A stretch of 64,000 nt of DNA, taken from the NCBI GenBank assembly GCA_004570425.1, contig SPQJ01000008.1, positions 1-64,000 of the forward strand. Direction: 5' to 3'. The position numbers and the translations under genes are program-made. The stretch is from Bacillus sp. AZ43. Lineage in GTDB: Bacteria > Actinomycetota > Actinomycetes > Mycobacteriales > Geodermatophilaceae. Below, one piece after another: positions 1 through 9,690 of the stretch (within the stretch, counting starts at the first letter, position 1; each line of letters begins with the position of its first letter). The notes beneath the pieces are model-generated. The model worked only from the letters and a program-made list of their open reading frames with translations. It was not told where the DNA came from and did no database searches.

Positions 1-362
1 CGGAGGCGCGGCTGCTGGCCCGCCGCGGCCGCGCCCGGGACTCCGCCGGCCTGTCCGCGGTCGCGCGCCGGGCGAACCTGGCCGGCACGTTCGAGCGGGT
101 GCGACCGGTCCCGCCGGGCGCGCTCGCGGTCGTGGTGGACGACGTCGTCACCACCGGCGCGACGCTCACCGAGGCCGCCGCGGTGCTGGCTCCCGGCGGG
201 TCGGGGGACGCCACGCCGGTGCTCGCCGCGGTCGTCGCGGCGACCCCGCGCAGCGTCCCGGACCCGCCTCCCCGTGCCCACCTGCGGGTTGTCCGGAAGC
301 GGTCCCAGAACGTCCGTGGGCGGCCCGTCGATCGACTGTCGGTACCCGGGTGGAGGGACTAG
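1..362 (+). CDS. comF: ComF family phosphoribosyltransferase, C-terminal part
   Basis: The gene enters from the left edge and is read in the frame starting at base 3. It ends at TAG 360-362. The visible part carries the PRPP-binding signature of type I phosphoribosyltransferases (VVVDDVVTTGATL), preceded by the ComF-like stretch LSAVARRANLAGTF. ComF homologues support DNA uptake or related DNA metabolism in many bacteria, but the role in actinobacteria is not settled. The last 40 or so residues are low-complexity and end in PGWRD. It lies just upstream of hpf on the same strand, the comF-hpf-secA order typical of actinobacteria. The 5' end is outside the window. Confidence 0.85.
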   Translation, partial: EARLLARRGRARDSAGLSAVARRANLAGTFERVRPVPPGALAVVVDDVVTTGATLTEAAAVLAPGGSGDATPVLAAVVAATPRSVPDPPPRAHLRVVRKRSQNVRGRPVDRLSVPGWRD

Positions 363-365
363 CGT
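360..365 (+). promoter_or_regulatory. Likely -10 box (TAGCGT) of hpf
   Basis: TAGCGT matches the TAnnnT -10 consensus. Its first three bases are the TAG stop codon of comF. The predicted transcript would start near 372 and leave a leader of about 30 nt with GGGAGG before the TTG start of hpf. No clear -35 is visible. Confidence 0.45.
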
Positions 366-402
366 CGAAGCGACCCGTAACCGGCTCTACCGGGAGGTCC
401 CA

Positions 403-1083
403 TTGGAGATCGTGGTCCGTGGTCGCAACGTCGAAGTTCCCGAGCACTACCGCCAGCACGTCGAGGACAAGGTCGGTCAGCTGGAGCGTTTCGACACCAA
501 GCTCTCCCGCATCGACGTCGAGCTGTTCCACGAGAAGAACCCCCGCCAGTCGGCCCAGTGCCAGCGCGTCGAGATCACGCTGCGCGGCAAGGGCCCGGTC
601 GTGCGTGCCGAAGCCAGCGGCCCCGACTTCTACGCCGCCCTCGACCTGGCGTGCGCCAAGCTGGACAACCGGCTGAGGCGCGCGGCCGACCGGCGCCGCG
701 TGCACCACGGCCGCCGGACGCCGCCCAGCGTCCGGGTCTCGGGCAACACCGTCGCCGACGTGGCCGCCCTCGACGCGCTCGAGCTGGACCGCCAGCTCGC
801 CGAGGGCCCGCACGTGACCGATCTCGACGAGCACCTGCCCGGGCGGATCGTGCGGGAGAAGCACCACCCCGCCACGCCCATGACCGTCGACCAGGCGCTG
901 CACGAGATGGAGCTGGTCGGGCACGACTTCTTCCTGTTCCAGTGCGCCGACACCGGTGTGCCGACGGTCGTCTACCGCCGGCACGCCTACGACTACGGCC
1001 TCATCCGGCTGACCGAGGTGCCGCAGGACGGCACCGCGGCCCCGGCCCGGTCGCGGCCGGAGGCCGCCGTCACCACCGCCTGA
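403..1083 (+). CDS. hpf: Ribosome hibernation promoting factor, long form
   Basis: The 226-aa product binds 30S subunits in the mRNA/tRNA channel and promotes inactive 100S ribosome dimers in stationary phase or stress. The N-terminal HPF/RaiA domain (about 1-100) starts EIVVRGRNVEVPEHYRQHV. A linker follows, then a C-terminal dimerisation domain (about 165-226) with MTVDQALHEMELVGHDFFLF and TGVPTVVYRR. Two-domain architecture marks the long form of actinobacteria and firmicutes. I chose TTG at 403 because the family motif begins immediately there and GGGAGG lies 6 nt upstream. An in-frame upstream start at 274 would add unrelated sequence overlapping comF. Confidence 0.93.
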   Translation: MEIVVRGRNVEVPEHYRQHVEDKVGQLERFDTKLSRIDVELFHEKNPRQSAQCQRVEITLRGKGPVVRAEASGPDFYAALDLACAKLDNRLRRAADRRRVHHGRRTPPSVRVSGNTVADVAALDALELDRQLAEGPHVTDLDEHLPGRIVREKHHPATPMTVDQALHEMELVGHDFFLFQCADTGVPTVVYRRHAYDYGLIRLTEVPQDGTAAPARSRPEAAVTTA

Positions 1084-1091
1084 CCCCGTCC

Positions 1092-1120
1092 GCGGGAGGG
1101 CGCGCCGCGCGCCCTCCCGC
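1092..1120. terminator. Bidirectional hairpin between hpf and GNAT gene
   Basis: A perfect 12-bp stem (GCGGGAGGGCGC with its complement at 1109-1120) with a 5-nt loop sits between two convergent genes, 8 bp after the hpf stop. There is no T-tract, as is common for GC-rich actinobacterial terminators. Placement and strength support a shared terminator. Confidence 0.7.
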
Positions 1121-1125
1121 GCCGG

Positions 1126-1677
1126 TCACTCCCCGGCCAGCCGGCCGAACAGCACCGCGTCGCCGTGGGAGCCGTCGCGGTAGTCCAGGCAGCTGCGGAC
1201 GACGCCCTCCCGCGTGAACCCGGCCCGGTCCGCCGTCGCCAGGGAAGCGGCGTTGCGGACGTCGACGTACAGGTGCACGCGGTGCGCCCCGCGCGCGATG
1301 CCCCAGTCGGCCAGCGCGCGCGCCGCCTCCGCGGCGTACCCGCGCCCCCGGGCCCACGGTGCGACCGTGTAGCCGATCTCGGGCCCCAGCCGGCCGGCGC
1401 GCAGGTAGAGACCCGCCGTCCCGGCGAAGCCGTCGTCGTCCTGCAGCACGACGGACAGCCCCGTCCGGTCGCTGCGCTCGCGCATGGCCTGCTCCTCGAC
1501 GAAGAACCGGGCGTCCTCGCGGGTGTAGGGCACCGGCATCGCGCTGATCCAGCGCTGCGACTCCGGGTCCTGCGACGCCCGGTGGACGGCGTCGACGTCG
1601 GCGGGCAGGAACGGCCGCAGGAGGAGACGAGGCGTCTCGATGGTCTCGGTGATCAGGTCGACGCCGCTGAGGTCCAC
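1126..1677 (-). CDS. GNAT family N-acetyltransferase (RimJ/RimL-like)
   Basis: The 183-aa protein has the ETPRLLLRPFLPADVDAV opening typical of RimJ/RimL-type GNAT enzymes. The acetyl-CoA pyrophosphate loop is seen as VAPWARGRGYAAEAARAL, followed by VDVRNAASLATADRAGF. These enzymes move an acetyl group from acetyl-CoA to an N-terminal or small-molecule amine; the substrate cannot be told from sequence. The GTG start lies 10 bp after the upstream PPOX-type gene on the same strand, so the two are probably co-transcribed. No good ribosome binding site is visible, consistent with reading through from the upstream gene. Confidence 0.85.
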   Translation of the reverse strand: MDLSGVDLITETIETPRLLLRPFLPADVDAVHRASQDPESQRWISAMPVPYTREDARFFVEEQAMRERSDRTGLSVVLQDDDGFAGTAGLYLRAGRLGPEIGYTVAPWARGRGYAAEAARALADWGIARGAHRVHLYVDVRNAASLATADRAGFTREGVVRSCLDYRDGSHGDAVLFGRLAGE

Positions 1678-1687
1678 CCGACCATCG

Positions 1688-2080
1688 TCAGGCGTTGCCC
1701 AGCACCCGGTCGACCGAGATCTCGAGGACGACGCGCAGCGGGTTCTCGCGGGGCTGCCGGTAGCGCCGCGCGTAGCGGGCGACGGCGTCGGCGACCGACT
1801 CGGCGTCGTCCCGGACCACCGCCGTCCCCTCCAGGGTGAGCCAGCGCCGGCCGTCGACGGAGCAGACGGCGACCCGCCGCTGCCCGGCGCGCACGTGGGC
1901 GGCCTTGGCCGAGGTGCCCGACGTGATCACCCGGGCGGTCGCCGTGTCGTGGTCGTAGGTGACGCCGACCGGGACCACGTGCGGCGTCCCGTCGGGCCGC
2001 AGGGTGGTGAGCGTCGCCAGGTGCCGCTCGGCGAGGAATGCGCGCGCGCCGGGGCCGAGGTCGTGGGGATCGTGGGGCAC
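1688..2080 (-). CDS. PPOX-class F420-dependent oxidoreductase-like protein
   Basis: The 130-aa protein shows the split-barrel fold pattern of pyridoxamine 5'-phosphate oxidase-like flavin/F420 proteins: [20 protein letters not shown] at the N terminus and a [15 protein letters not shown] stretch. Actinobacterial members of this size are usually F420-binding reductases of unknown substrate. The GTG start at 2080 is preceded by TAGCCT with a 6-nt gap, suggesting a leaderless mRNA. It is divergent from secA, whose own -10 lies about 50 bp away, and is followed by the GNAT gene. Confidence 0.8.
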   Translation of the reverse strand: MPHDPHDLGPGARAFLAERHLATLTTLRPDGTPHVVPVGVTYDHDTATARVITSGTSAKAAHVRAGQRRVAVCSVDGRRWLTLEGTAVVRDDAESVADAVARYARRYRQPRENPLRVVLEISVDRVLGNA

Positions 2081-2086
2081 GCGGGA

Positions 2087-2092
2087 AGGCTA
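2087..2092 (-). promoter_or_regulatory. -10 box TAGCCT, leaderless start of PPOX gene
   Basis: On the minus strand TAGCCT ends 6 nt before the GTG at 2080, so transcription would begin at or next to the start codon. Confidence 0.6.
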
Positions 2093-2141
2093 CGGATCGT
2101 CCGGCGGGGTCGTGCTGGCTGATCCGCGGCCGGGAGCCGCC

Positions 2142-2147
2142 TACGCT
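2142..2147 (+). promoter_or_regulatory. -10 box TACGCT upstream of secA
   Basis: TACGCT lies 6 nt before GTG 2154. No Shine-Dalgarno motif fits between, so a leaderless secA transcript is predicted. Confidence 0.6.
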
Positions 2148-2153
2148 GGGGTC

Positions 2154-5129
<2,976 letters not shown>

Positions 5130-5134
5130 AAGAC

Positions 5135-5187
5135 GACCCCGTCCCTCTCACCCTTCGCACGCTCGGGGCGAGCCTCCGGACGGGGCC
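5135..5187. repeat. Structured intergenic repeat, copy A (3' of secA)
   Basis: Outer arms CCCCGTCC and GGACGGGG pair over 8 bp and enclose CTCGGGGCGAGCCT. The same outer arms and the same inner GCTCGGGGCGAGCCT string recur at 63474-63527. Here it lies between convergent secA and the Rv3235-like gene, ending exactly at the latter's stop, so it probably also terminates transcription. Confidence 0.75.
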
Positions 5188-5733
5188 TCAACCGATCTGC
5201 AGGGCGGTGCAGCGCCAGCGGCCGTCGATGCCCTCGAGGCGGGCGGCGACGGCGTGCGCCCGGCCGCCCCGGCGGGCGACGGCGCTGATCTCGGCGACGC
5301 CGTCCACCGGCTCGCACACGTGCACCCGGCCGATGAGCAGGGGGGCGGTGCCGTCGGCGCACCAGCGGGGGCGCCGTCCGGCGTGCAGGGCGGTGTAGAC
5401 GCCCGGCGAGGTCATCGCCTGCAACTGGGTGATCGGCCGGCGCCCCGCCAGTGCCTCCAGGGTGCAGGTCACCAGGCGGCGTCCGGCCGCCCGGGGGTCG
5501 GGCAGCTCGGCGCGAGGTGACCACGCGGGCCCGAAGTCGTCGTCCGGGCGTCCGAGGGTACGGGGCCGGGGGCCGGGCCGGTGCAGTCGCCGGGGCGCCG
5601 GCACCCCCGGGAGGACCAGGCGAAGGGGATGCCGCTCGTCCGCCAGCGGCGGCTGGGGCGGGTGGACCACGACCAGCCGGAGCGGTGGTCGGGTGGCCGT
5701 CGGGTCGACGTCGGGTCGGGTGGGTGCGGTCAT
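5188..5733 (-). CDS. Rv3235 family protein
   Basis: A 181-aa protein with a long Pro/Arg-rich N-terminal half and a compact C-terminal domain (about 85-181) ending GRWRCTALQIG. This ending and the RPITQLQAMTSPGVY segment match the Rv3235-like family that lies next to secA in actinobacteria. No catalytic motif is visible and the function is unknown. The ATG start lies about 45 bp downstream of the LysM gene on the same strand, so the two are likely one unit. The stop codon abuts repeat copy A. Confidence 0.7.
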   Translation of the reverse strand: MTAPTRPDVDPTATRPPLRLVVVHPPQPPLADERHPLRLVLPGVPAPRRLHRPGPRPRTLGRPDDDFGPAWSPRAELPDPRAAGRRLVTCTLEALAGRRPITQLQAMTSPGVYTALHAGRRPRWCADGTAPLLIGRVHVCEPVDGVAEISAVARRGGRAHAVAARLEGIDGRWRCTALQIG

Positions 5734-5778
5734 CGCTGTCTCCCGGGTCGGGGGTGGTCGGTGGAGGAGTGGCGGAGC

Positions 5779-6465
5779 TCAGCCGCGGCCCGGTGGCCGC
5801 AGAACCTGGCCGGGCAGCAGGTGGTCGGGGTCCGGGCCGATGACGGCTGCGTTGGCCGTCCACCACGCGTGCGCCGTCTCGGCCACCTGGCCGTCGGTGG
5901 GCGGGAGTCCCGTGTCCTCCCGCAACCGGGCGGCCGCGATGTGCCAGAGGCAGTCGCCGCGGACGACGACGTGCTCGTCGTCCGCGGCCGGGGTCGCCGT
6001 GCCGGTGGGCCAGTCCGGGATCGGTGGGGGCGGGACCGGAGGAGCCGCGGTGGGCCAGTCCGGGACGGTCCCGGCCGGGGACGCCATCGCGGGCGGGGCG
6101 CCGACGACCACGGCTGCGCCGACGACCGGCGTCACGCCGAGACCGATCCCGAGGAGGAGGGCCGCGGCGCGGCGGGCACCCTCCGGGAGGACCGCGCGGC
6201 TGGCGAACTCCGCCGCCGCGCCGAGCAGGCCCGGGAGGGCCGAGGCGGCCGTGAGACACAGACCGACGGCGCCCCAGAGCCAGACCAGCCAGGCGACCAG
6301 CCCGGTTGCGGCGACGGCGAGGGCGTCGGTGCCCTCCGTGTCGACGGTCCGCTGCGCCGCGGCGAGCGCGCGGGCCATGTCGCCGAGCGGTGGGCTCAGC
6401 GCGGCCAGCGCGATGGCCACCAGGCCCATCGCGGCTGCTGTGAGGGTCGCGCGACGCGTGGACAT
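5779..6465 (-). CDS. LysM domain membrane protein
   Basis: The 228-aa protein has an N-terminal membrane segment (about 9-30), a second strongly hydrophobic segment (about 52-85) and a third near 104-128. A Pro-rich linker with repeated PDWPT follows, then a C-terminal LysM domain (about 170-225) containing EHVVVRGDCLWHIAAARL and DPDHLLPGQVL. LysM domains bind N-acetylglucosamine in peptidoglycan, so it is probably a wall-contacting membrane protein. I chose ATG 6465 because GAGGAG lies upstream and the signal-like sequence begins there. Longer in-frame starts have only shadow composition. Confidence 0.85.
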   Translation of the reverse strand: MSTRRATLTAAAMGLVAIALAALSPPLGDMARALAAAQRTVDTEGTDALAVAATGLVAWLVWLWGAVGLCLTAASALPGLLGAAAEFASRAVLPEGARRAAALLLGIGLGVTPVVGAAVVVGAPPAMASPAGTVPDWPTAAPPVPPPPIPDWPTGTATPAADDEHVVVRGDCLWHIAAARLREDTGLPPTDGQVAETAHAWWTANAAVIGPDPDHLLPGQVLRPPGRG

Positions 6466-6537
6466 GCCTGCTCCTCTCGTTGACGGATGCAGACTAAAGC
6501 AGGCAAATGCGACCAAACGCAAGAGACGGCGAGGATC

Positions 6538-6543
6538 TAGGGT
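6538..6543 (+). promoter_or_regulatory. -10 box TAGGGT, leaderless start
   Basis: TAGGGT is followed by 6 nt and then ATG 6550. It lies back to back with the LysM gene promoter region. Confidence 0.6.
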
Positions 6544-6549
6544 CGGGGC

Positions 6550-7113
6550 ATGCGCTGGCAGCAGCTGTTCGAGGACCTGGCGTCGCAGTTCGAGGCGGAA
6601 CAGGTCGCGGCCGAGGACGCGGAGTCGGCTTCCCGGGCGCGCGCCGAGGTGGGCGCCCTCCGGCTCGTCGACCGGCTCGGTGGGGCGCGCGGCCAGCGGC
6701 TCGTCCTGGGTGTGGGTGCGCCGGGGTCGGTCGGGGGGATCCTGACCGGCGTGGGTCCGGACTGGGTCCTGCTCGAGGACGACCAGGGCCGGGATCAGCT
6801 GGTGGCGCTGGCGGCCGTGCGGACGGTGTCCGGCCTCGGACGGGTCACCGCCGCGCCGGAACCGCCCGGGGCGGTGCGGGCGCGGCTGGATCTGCGCCGG
6901 ACGTTGCGCGGGCTGGTGCGCGACCGGTGCTCGGTGCAGGTGCTCCTGGACGACGGCGGCGTGCTGACCGGCACGCTCGACCGCGTCGGCGCCGACCACG
7001 TCGAGCTGGCCGAGCACCCGCTGGACACGCCGCGGCGGGCGGAGTCCGTGCGCGGGGTGCGGGCGGTGGTCATCGGCGCGATCGCGGTCGTGCGGGCGAC
7101 GACACCGGGCTGA
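6550..7113 (+). CDS. Conserved hypothetical protein, Sm-like repeat pattern
   Basis: I do not recognise this 187-aa gene by name. It begins MRWQQLFEDLASQFEAEQ, a family-like opening I associate with uncharacterised actinobacterial proteins. Two similar beta-rich stretches are visible: VGGILTGVGPDWVLLEDDQG (about 60-79) and a related VLTGTLDRVGADHVELAE (about 138-155). They resemble the strand pattern of Sm/LSm-like barrels that bind nucleic acid or peptides. There is no signal peptide or membrane segment. The gene stands alone between divergent LysM and convergent HTH genes. Confidence 0.65.
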   Translation: MRWQQLFEDLASQFEAEQVAAEDAESASRARAEVGALRLVDRLGGARGQRLVLGVGAPGSVGGILTGVGPDWVLLEDDQGRDQLVALAAVRTVSGLGRVTAAPEPPGAVRARLDLRRTLRGLVRDRCSVQVLLDDGGVLTGTLDRVGADHVELAEHPLDTPRRAESVRGVRAVVIGAIAVVRATTPG

Positions 7114-7137
7114 GCCGTCCGGGAGTCGGCTGCGTCG

Positions 7138-7377
7138 TCAGGTGCCGGAGGTCTCCGAGTCGGCGGTCTCCTCGGCCGGCACCGTGCCGGCGCGGGCCTC
7201 GGCGTACTTCTGCTGGATGAAGCGCTCGAGCTCGTCCACCTCGACCCGCCACTGCCCGCGCCCGCCGATCTGGATGGCGATGAGCTCCTTGCGGCGGACG
7301 AGCGCGTAGGCCTGGGACCACGAGACGTTGAGGATCTCCGCGACGTCGTCGAGGGTCAGGAAGCGAGGGGTGGGCAT
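7138..7377 (-). CDS. Small helix-turn-helix regulator, excisionase/BldC-like
   Basis: The 79-aa protein is essentially a single winged MerR-type HTH: FLTLDDVAEILNVSWSQAYA then VRRKELIAIQIGGRGQWRVE and DELERFIQQKY. This is the pattern of HTH_17 excisionase-like proteins, of which BldC is the studied developmental regulator in Streptomyces. It is too short for a sensor domain. It is divergent from the SAF and CpaE-like pair across a 210-bp spacer rich in direct and inverted repeats, so autoregulation or control of that pair is a reasonable inference. Confidence 0.8.
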   Translation of the reverse strand: MPTPRFLTLDDVAEILNVSWSQAYALVRRKELIAIQIGGRGQWRVEVDELERFIQQKYAEARAGTVPAEETADSETSGT

Positions 7378-7440
7378 CGTTGTCGTCTCCGTCCGGTCCC
7401 CGTCAGTGTGTCAGCCCGATCGCGGGACAGTAGCCGTCGT

Positions 7441-7547
7441 CCACACACGAACGTGTGGATGGCGAGTGCGCGTGGATGCATCCATGACGCATCATCTGCA
7501 TCCATCCGCCGTCATGCCGCCTTCCGGCATCCGACACGCCCGTGTCG
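7441..7547. promoter_or_regulatory. Dyad- and repeat-rich operator region
   Basis: Between the HTH gene and the SAF gene lie: CCACAC/GTGTGG arms (7441-7458), a perfect 12-bp palindrome TGGATGCATCCA (7473-7484), direct repeats TGCATCCAT starting at 7477 and 7497 (20-bp period), ATGCCG/CGGCAT arms (7514-7530), and CGACACG/CGTGTCG arms separated by 2 nt (7532-7547). Such density suggests protein binding sites. Confidence 0.55.
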
Positions 7548-7587
7548 TCGGCGTCGTGCGTCACCCGGCGCGGGAGGTGAGGGTGCT

Positions 7588-8334
7588 GTGACCGCCGTCG
7601 GGATGCCGCCTGCCCCGGCGACCGGGCGCGAGCCGCTGCCCGGCCCGGCCCGGCGCGTCCGCCCGCCGCGCTGGCTGGATCTGCGTCTCGTGCTCGGCGT
7701 CCTGCTGGTGCTCGGGTCCGTGCTGCTGGGAGCCCGCGTCGTCGGCTCGGCGGACGCGACGGTCCCGGTCTGGGCGGTCAGCGCCGACCTCGCGGCCGGC
7801 ACCGAGCTCGAGGCCGGTGACCTGGTCGCGGTCGACGTCCGCCTGGACGACACCGCGGACGCCTATCTGTCGACCAGCGTCCGTCCGGAGGGCCGGACCC
7901 TGGGGCGGGCGGTCCGGGAGGGGGAGCTGCTCCCGAGGTCGGCCCTGGAGGAGGCCGGCGAGCTGGTGCAGCTGGCCCTGCCGGTGCAGTCCGGCTACGT
8001 CCCGCCGGGCCTGGAGCGGGGCCGGCTGGTCGACGTGTACGCCGTCGCCGACCCGGCGGCGGGGGCAACCGCGGTGGCCGACGGCAGCGTGACCCTCGTG
8101 GTGCGGCGCGCGCCGGTCGAGGCGGTGTCCGGCCGTTCCGAAGGCGTGCTGTCCACCCCGACGACCGCCGTTCAGGTCGTCGTGGCGGTGGCCGCCGACG
8201 ACGCGGCAGACGTCCTGGCCGCGATCGCCGGCCGCCCGCTGGTCGTCGTCGCCCACGGATCGGTGGACGGCGACGGCGGAACCGCGGGTGCTCCCGGTGC
8301 GCGTGCCCCCCAGCGCGCGGGACCGGCCGGCTGA
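7588..8334 (+). CDS. SAF domain protein, CpaB/RcpC-like
   Basis: The 248-aa protein has a cytoplasmic Pro/Arg-rich start, one membrane segment (about 34-53, LRLVLGVLLVLGSVLLGARV) and an extracytoplasmic SAF domain (about 60-130) with DLAAGTELEAGDLVAVDVRL and GRAVREGELL. SAF proteins of the CpaB/RcpC group act in Flp/Tad pilus assembly or at the cell surface. GTG 7588 is preceded by GGGAGGTGAGG; the longer open frame upstream runs through the operator region. The stop overlaps the next ATG (TGATG), so the two are translationally coupled. No other tad genes are nearby, so pilus function is not shown. Confidence 0.8.
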   Translation: MTAVGMPPAPATGREPLPGPARRVRPPRWLDLRLVLGVLLVLGSVLLGARVVGSADATVPVWAVSADLAAGTELEAGDLVAVDVRLDDTADAYLSTSVRPEGRTLGRAVREGELLPRSALEEAGELVQLALPVQSGYVPPGLERGRLVDVYAVADPAAGATAVADGSVTLVVRRAPVEAVSGRSEGVLSTPTTAVQVVVAVAADDAADVLAAIAGRPLVVVAHGSVDGDGGTAGAPGARAPQRAGPAG

Positions 8335-9629
8335 TGGCGCTGCAGGTGTTCACCGCGGTGACCGGCGCGGCGTGGGAGTCGGAGCTGGTCGGAGCGCTGG
8401 ACCGCGCCGACCACGGGGTCACGGTCGTCCGACGCTGCGTCGACGTCTCGGAGCTGCTCGCGGTGGCCGCGACCGGTACCGGCCAGGCGGCCCTGCTCTC
8501 CGCGGAGCTGCGGCGTCTCGACGGTGACGCGGTGGCCCGCCTGGAGGCCGCGGGTGTCGCCGTCGTGGGGCTCGTGGAACCGGGCGACGAGCCCGCCGCC
8601 GACCGGCTGCGCAAGCTGGGCGTGCGGCAGGTGCTCCCTGCCGATGCCGACCCCCACACCATCGCTCGGGCGCTGCGCGAGGCGGTCGCCGGCGCTCCGG
8701 TCGCCGGCCGCGACGTCGCCGACCCGCGCAGCGCGCTGCCCGTCTTCGGGGTCCCGGAGCAACCGCCGGCGTCGCCCGCGGGCGAGGGCCGGGTGGTGGC
8801 GGTCTGGGGCCCGACCGGAGCGCCGGGTCGCACCACCGTCGCCCTCGGTCTCGCCGACGAGCTGTCCCGCCTGGGGGTGTCCGCCCTCCTGGTCGACGCC
8901 GACGTGTACGGCGGCGTGATCGCCCAGCTGCTCGGCCTCCTCGACGAGTCCCCGGGGCTCGCGGGTGCCGCCCGCCTCGCCGCGTCGGGGACGCTGGACG
9001 CTGCCGGGCTGGTCCGGTTCGCCTGGGCGGTGCGGCCGCACCTGCGCGTGCTCACCGGGCTGGCGCGGGCGGACCGCTGGCCCGAACTGCGGCCCCGGGC
9101 GGTGACGGCCGTGCTGGAGGAGGCTCGCCGGCTCGCCGGCGTGACCGTCGTCGACTGCGGCTTCAGCCTGGAGGACGACGAGGAGCTGTCGTTCGACACG
9201 GCGGCGCCGCGGCGCAACGGGGCGACGCTGGCGGTGCTCGAGCACGCCGACACGGTGCTGTGCGTGAGCGGTGCGGATCCCGTGGCGCTCCAGCGGAGCA
9301 TCCGGGCTCTGGGCGAGCTGCGCGACGTGCTGCCCGACGTCGAGCCGGTCGTCGTGGTCAACCAGGTGCGACGCGGACCGGTGCCGGGTGACCCGCGCCG
9401 GGAGATCGCCGACGCGCTCGAGCGCTTCGCCGGGCGCGAGGTGCGCTGCTTCCTGCCGGCCGACCGCCGCGCCACCGACGTCGCCCTCGCCTCCGGCCGC
9501 ACCCTGGCCGAGGTCGCCGCGGGCTCCCCGCTGCGGACGGAGCTGCGGGCACTCGCGGCGGCGCTGGCCGACGTCCCCCTGCCCACCGGCCGGAGGCGCG
9601 GCCTCCTGCGCCGGGCGTCCGCGGGATGA
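8334..9629 (+). CDS. CpaE/TadZ-like MinD-family ATPase with altered P-loop
   Basis: The 431-aa protein has an N-terminal atypical receiver-like domain (about 1-125) and a C-terminal MinD/ParA fold. The deviant Walker A is GPTGAPGRTTVALGLADEL (about 162-180), where the usual lysine before the threonine is arginine. LLVDADVYGGVIAQLLGL and VTVVDCGFSLEDDEE give the Switch I/Walker A' and Walker B regions. TadZ/CpaE proteins place Tad machinery at the pole, and several have degenerate ATP sites. It overlaps the SAF gene by 1 bp. Its function here is inferred from fold and partner only. Confidence 0.8.
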   Translation: MALQVFTAVTGAAWESELVGALDRADHGVTVVRRCVDVSELLAVAATGTGQAALLSAELRRLDGDAVARLEAAGVAVVGLVEPGDEPAADRLRKLGVRQVLPADADPHTIARALREAVAGAPVAGRDVADPRSALPVFGVPEQPPASPAGEGRVVAVWGPTGAPGRTTVALGLADELSRLGVSALLVDADVYGGVIAQLLGLLDESPGLAGAARLAASGTLDAAGLVRFAWAVRPHLRVLTGLARADRWPELRPRAVTAVLEEARRLAGVTVVDCGFSLEDDEELSFDTAAPRRNGATLAVLEHADTVLCVSGADPVALQRSIRALGELRDVLPDVEPVVVVNQVRRGPVPGDPRREIADALERFAGREVRCFLPADRRATDVALASGRTLAEVAAGSPLRTELRALAAALADVPLPTGRRRGLLRRASAG

Positions 9630-9690
9630 CGCCGAGGTGTGCGCCGCCCCGGGGCGGCCGTAGTTTGGGCTCCCGATCCCGAGGAGACCG

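Noticed and set aside
7474-7506. Possible CRISPR-like or phage attachment repeat around TGCATCCAT
   Set aside because: Only two short direct repeats inside a promoter region; no spacer array, integrase or tRNA nearby.
7408-7587. N-terminal extension of the SAF gene
   Set aside because: The extra 60 residues are Arg/His/Ser-rich shadow sequence over operator repeats, and a strong ribosome binding site supports GTG 7588.
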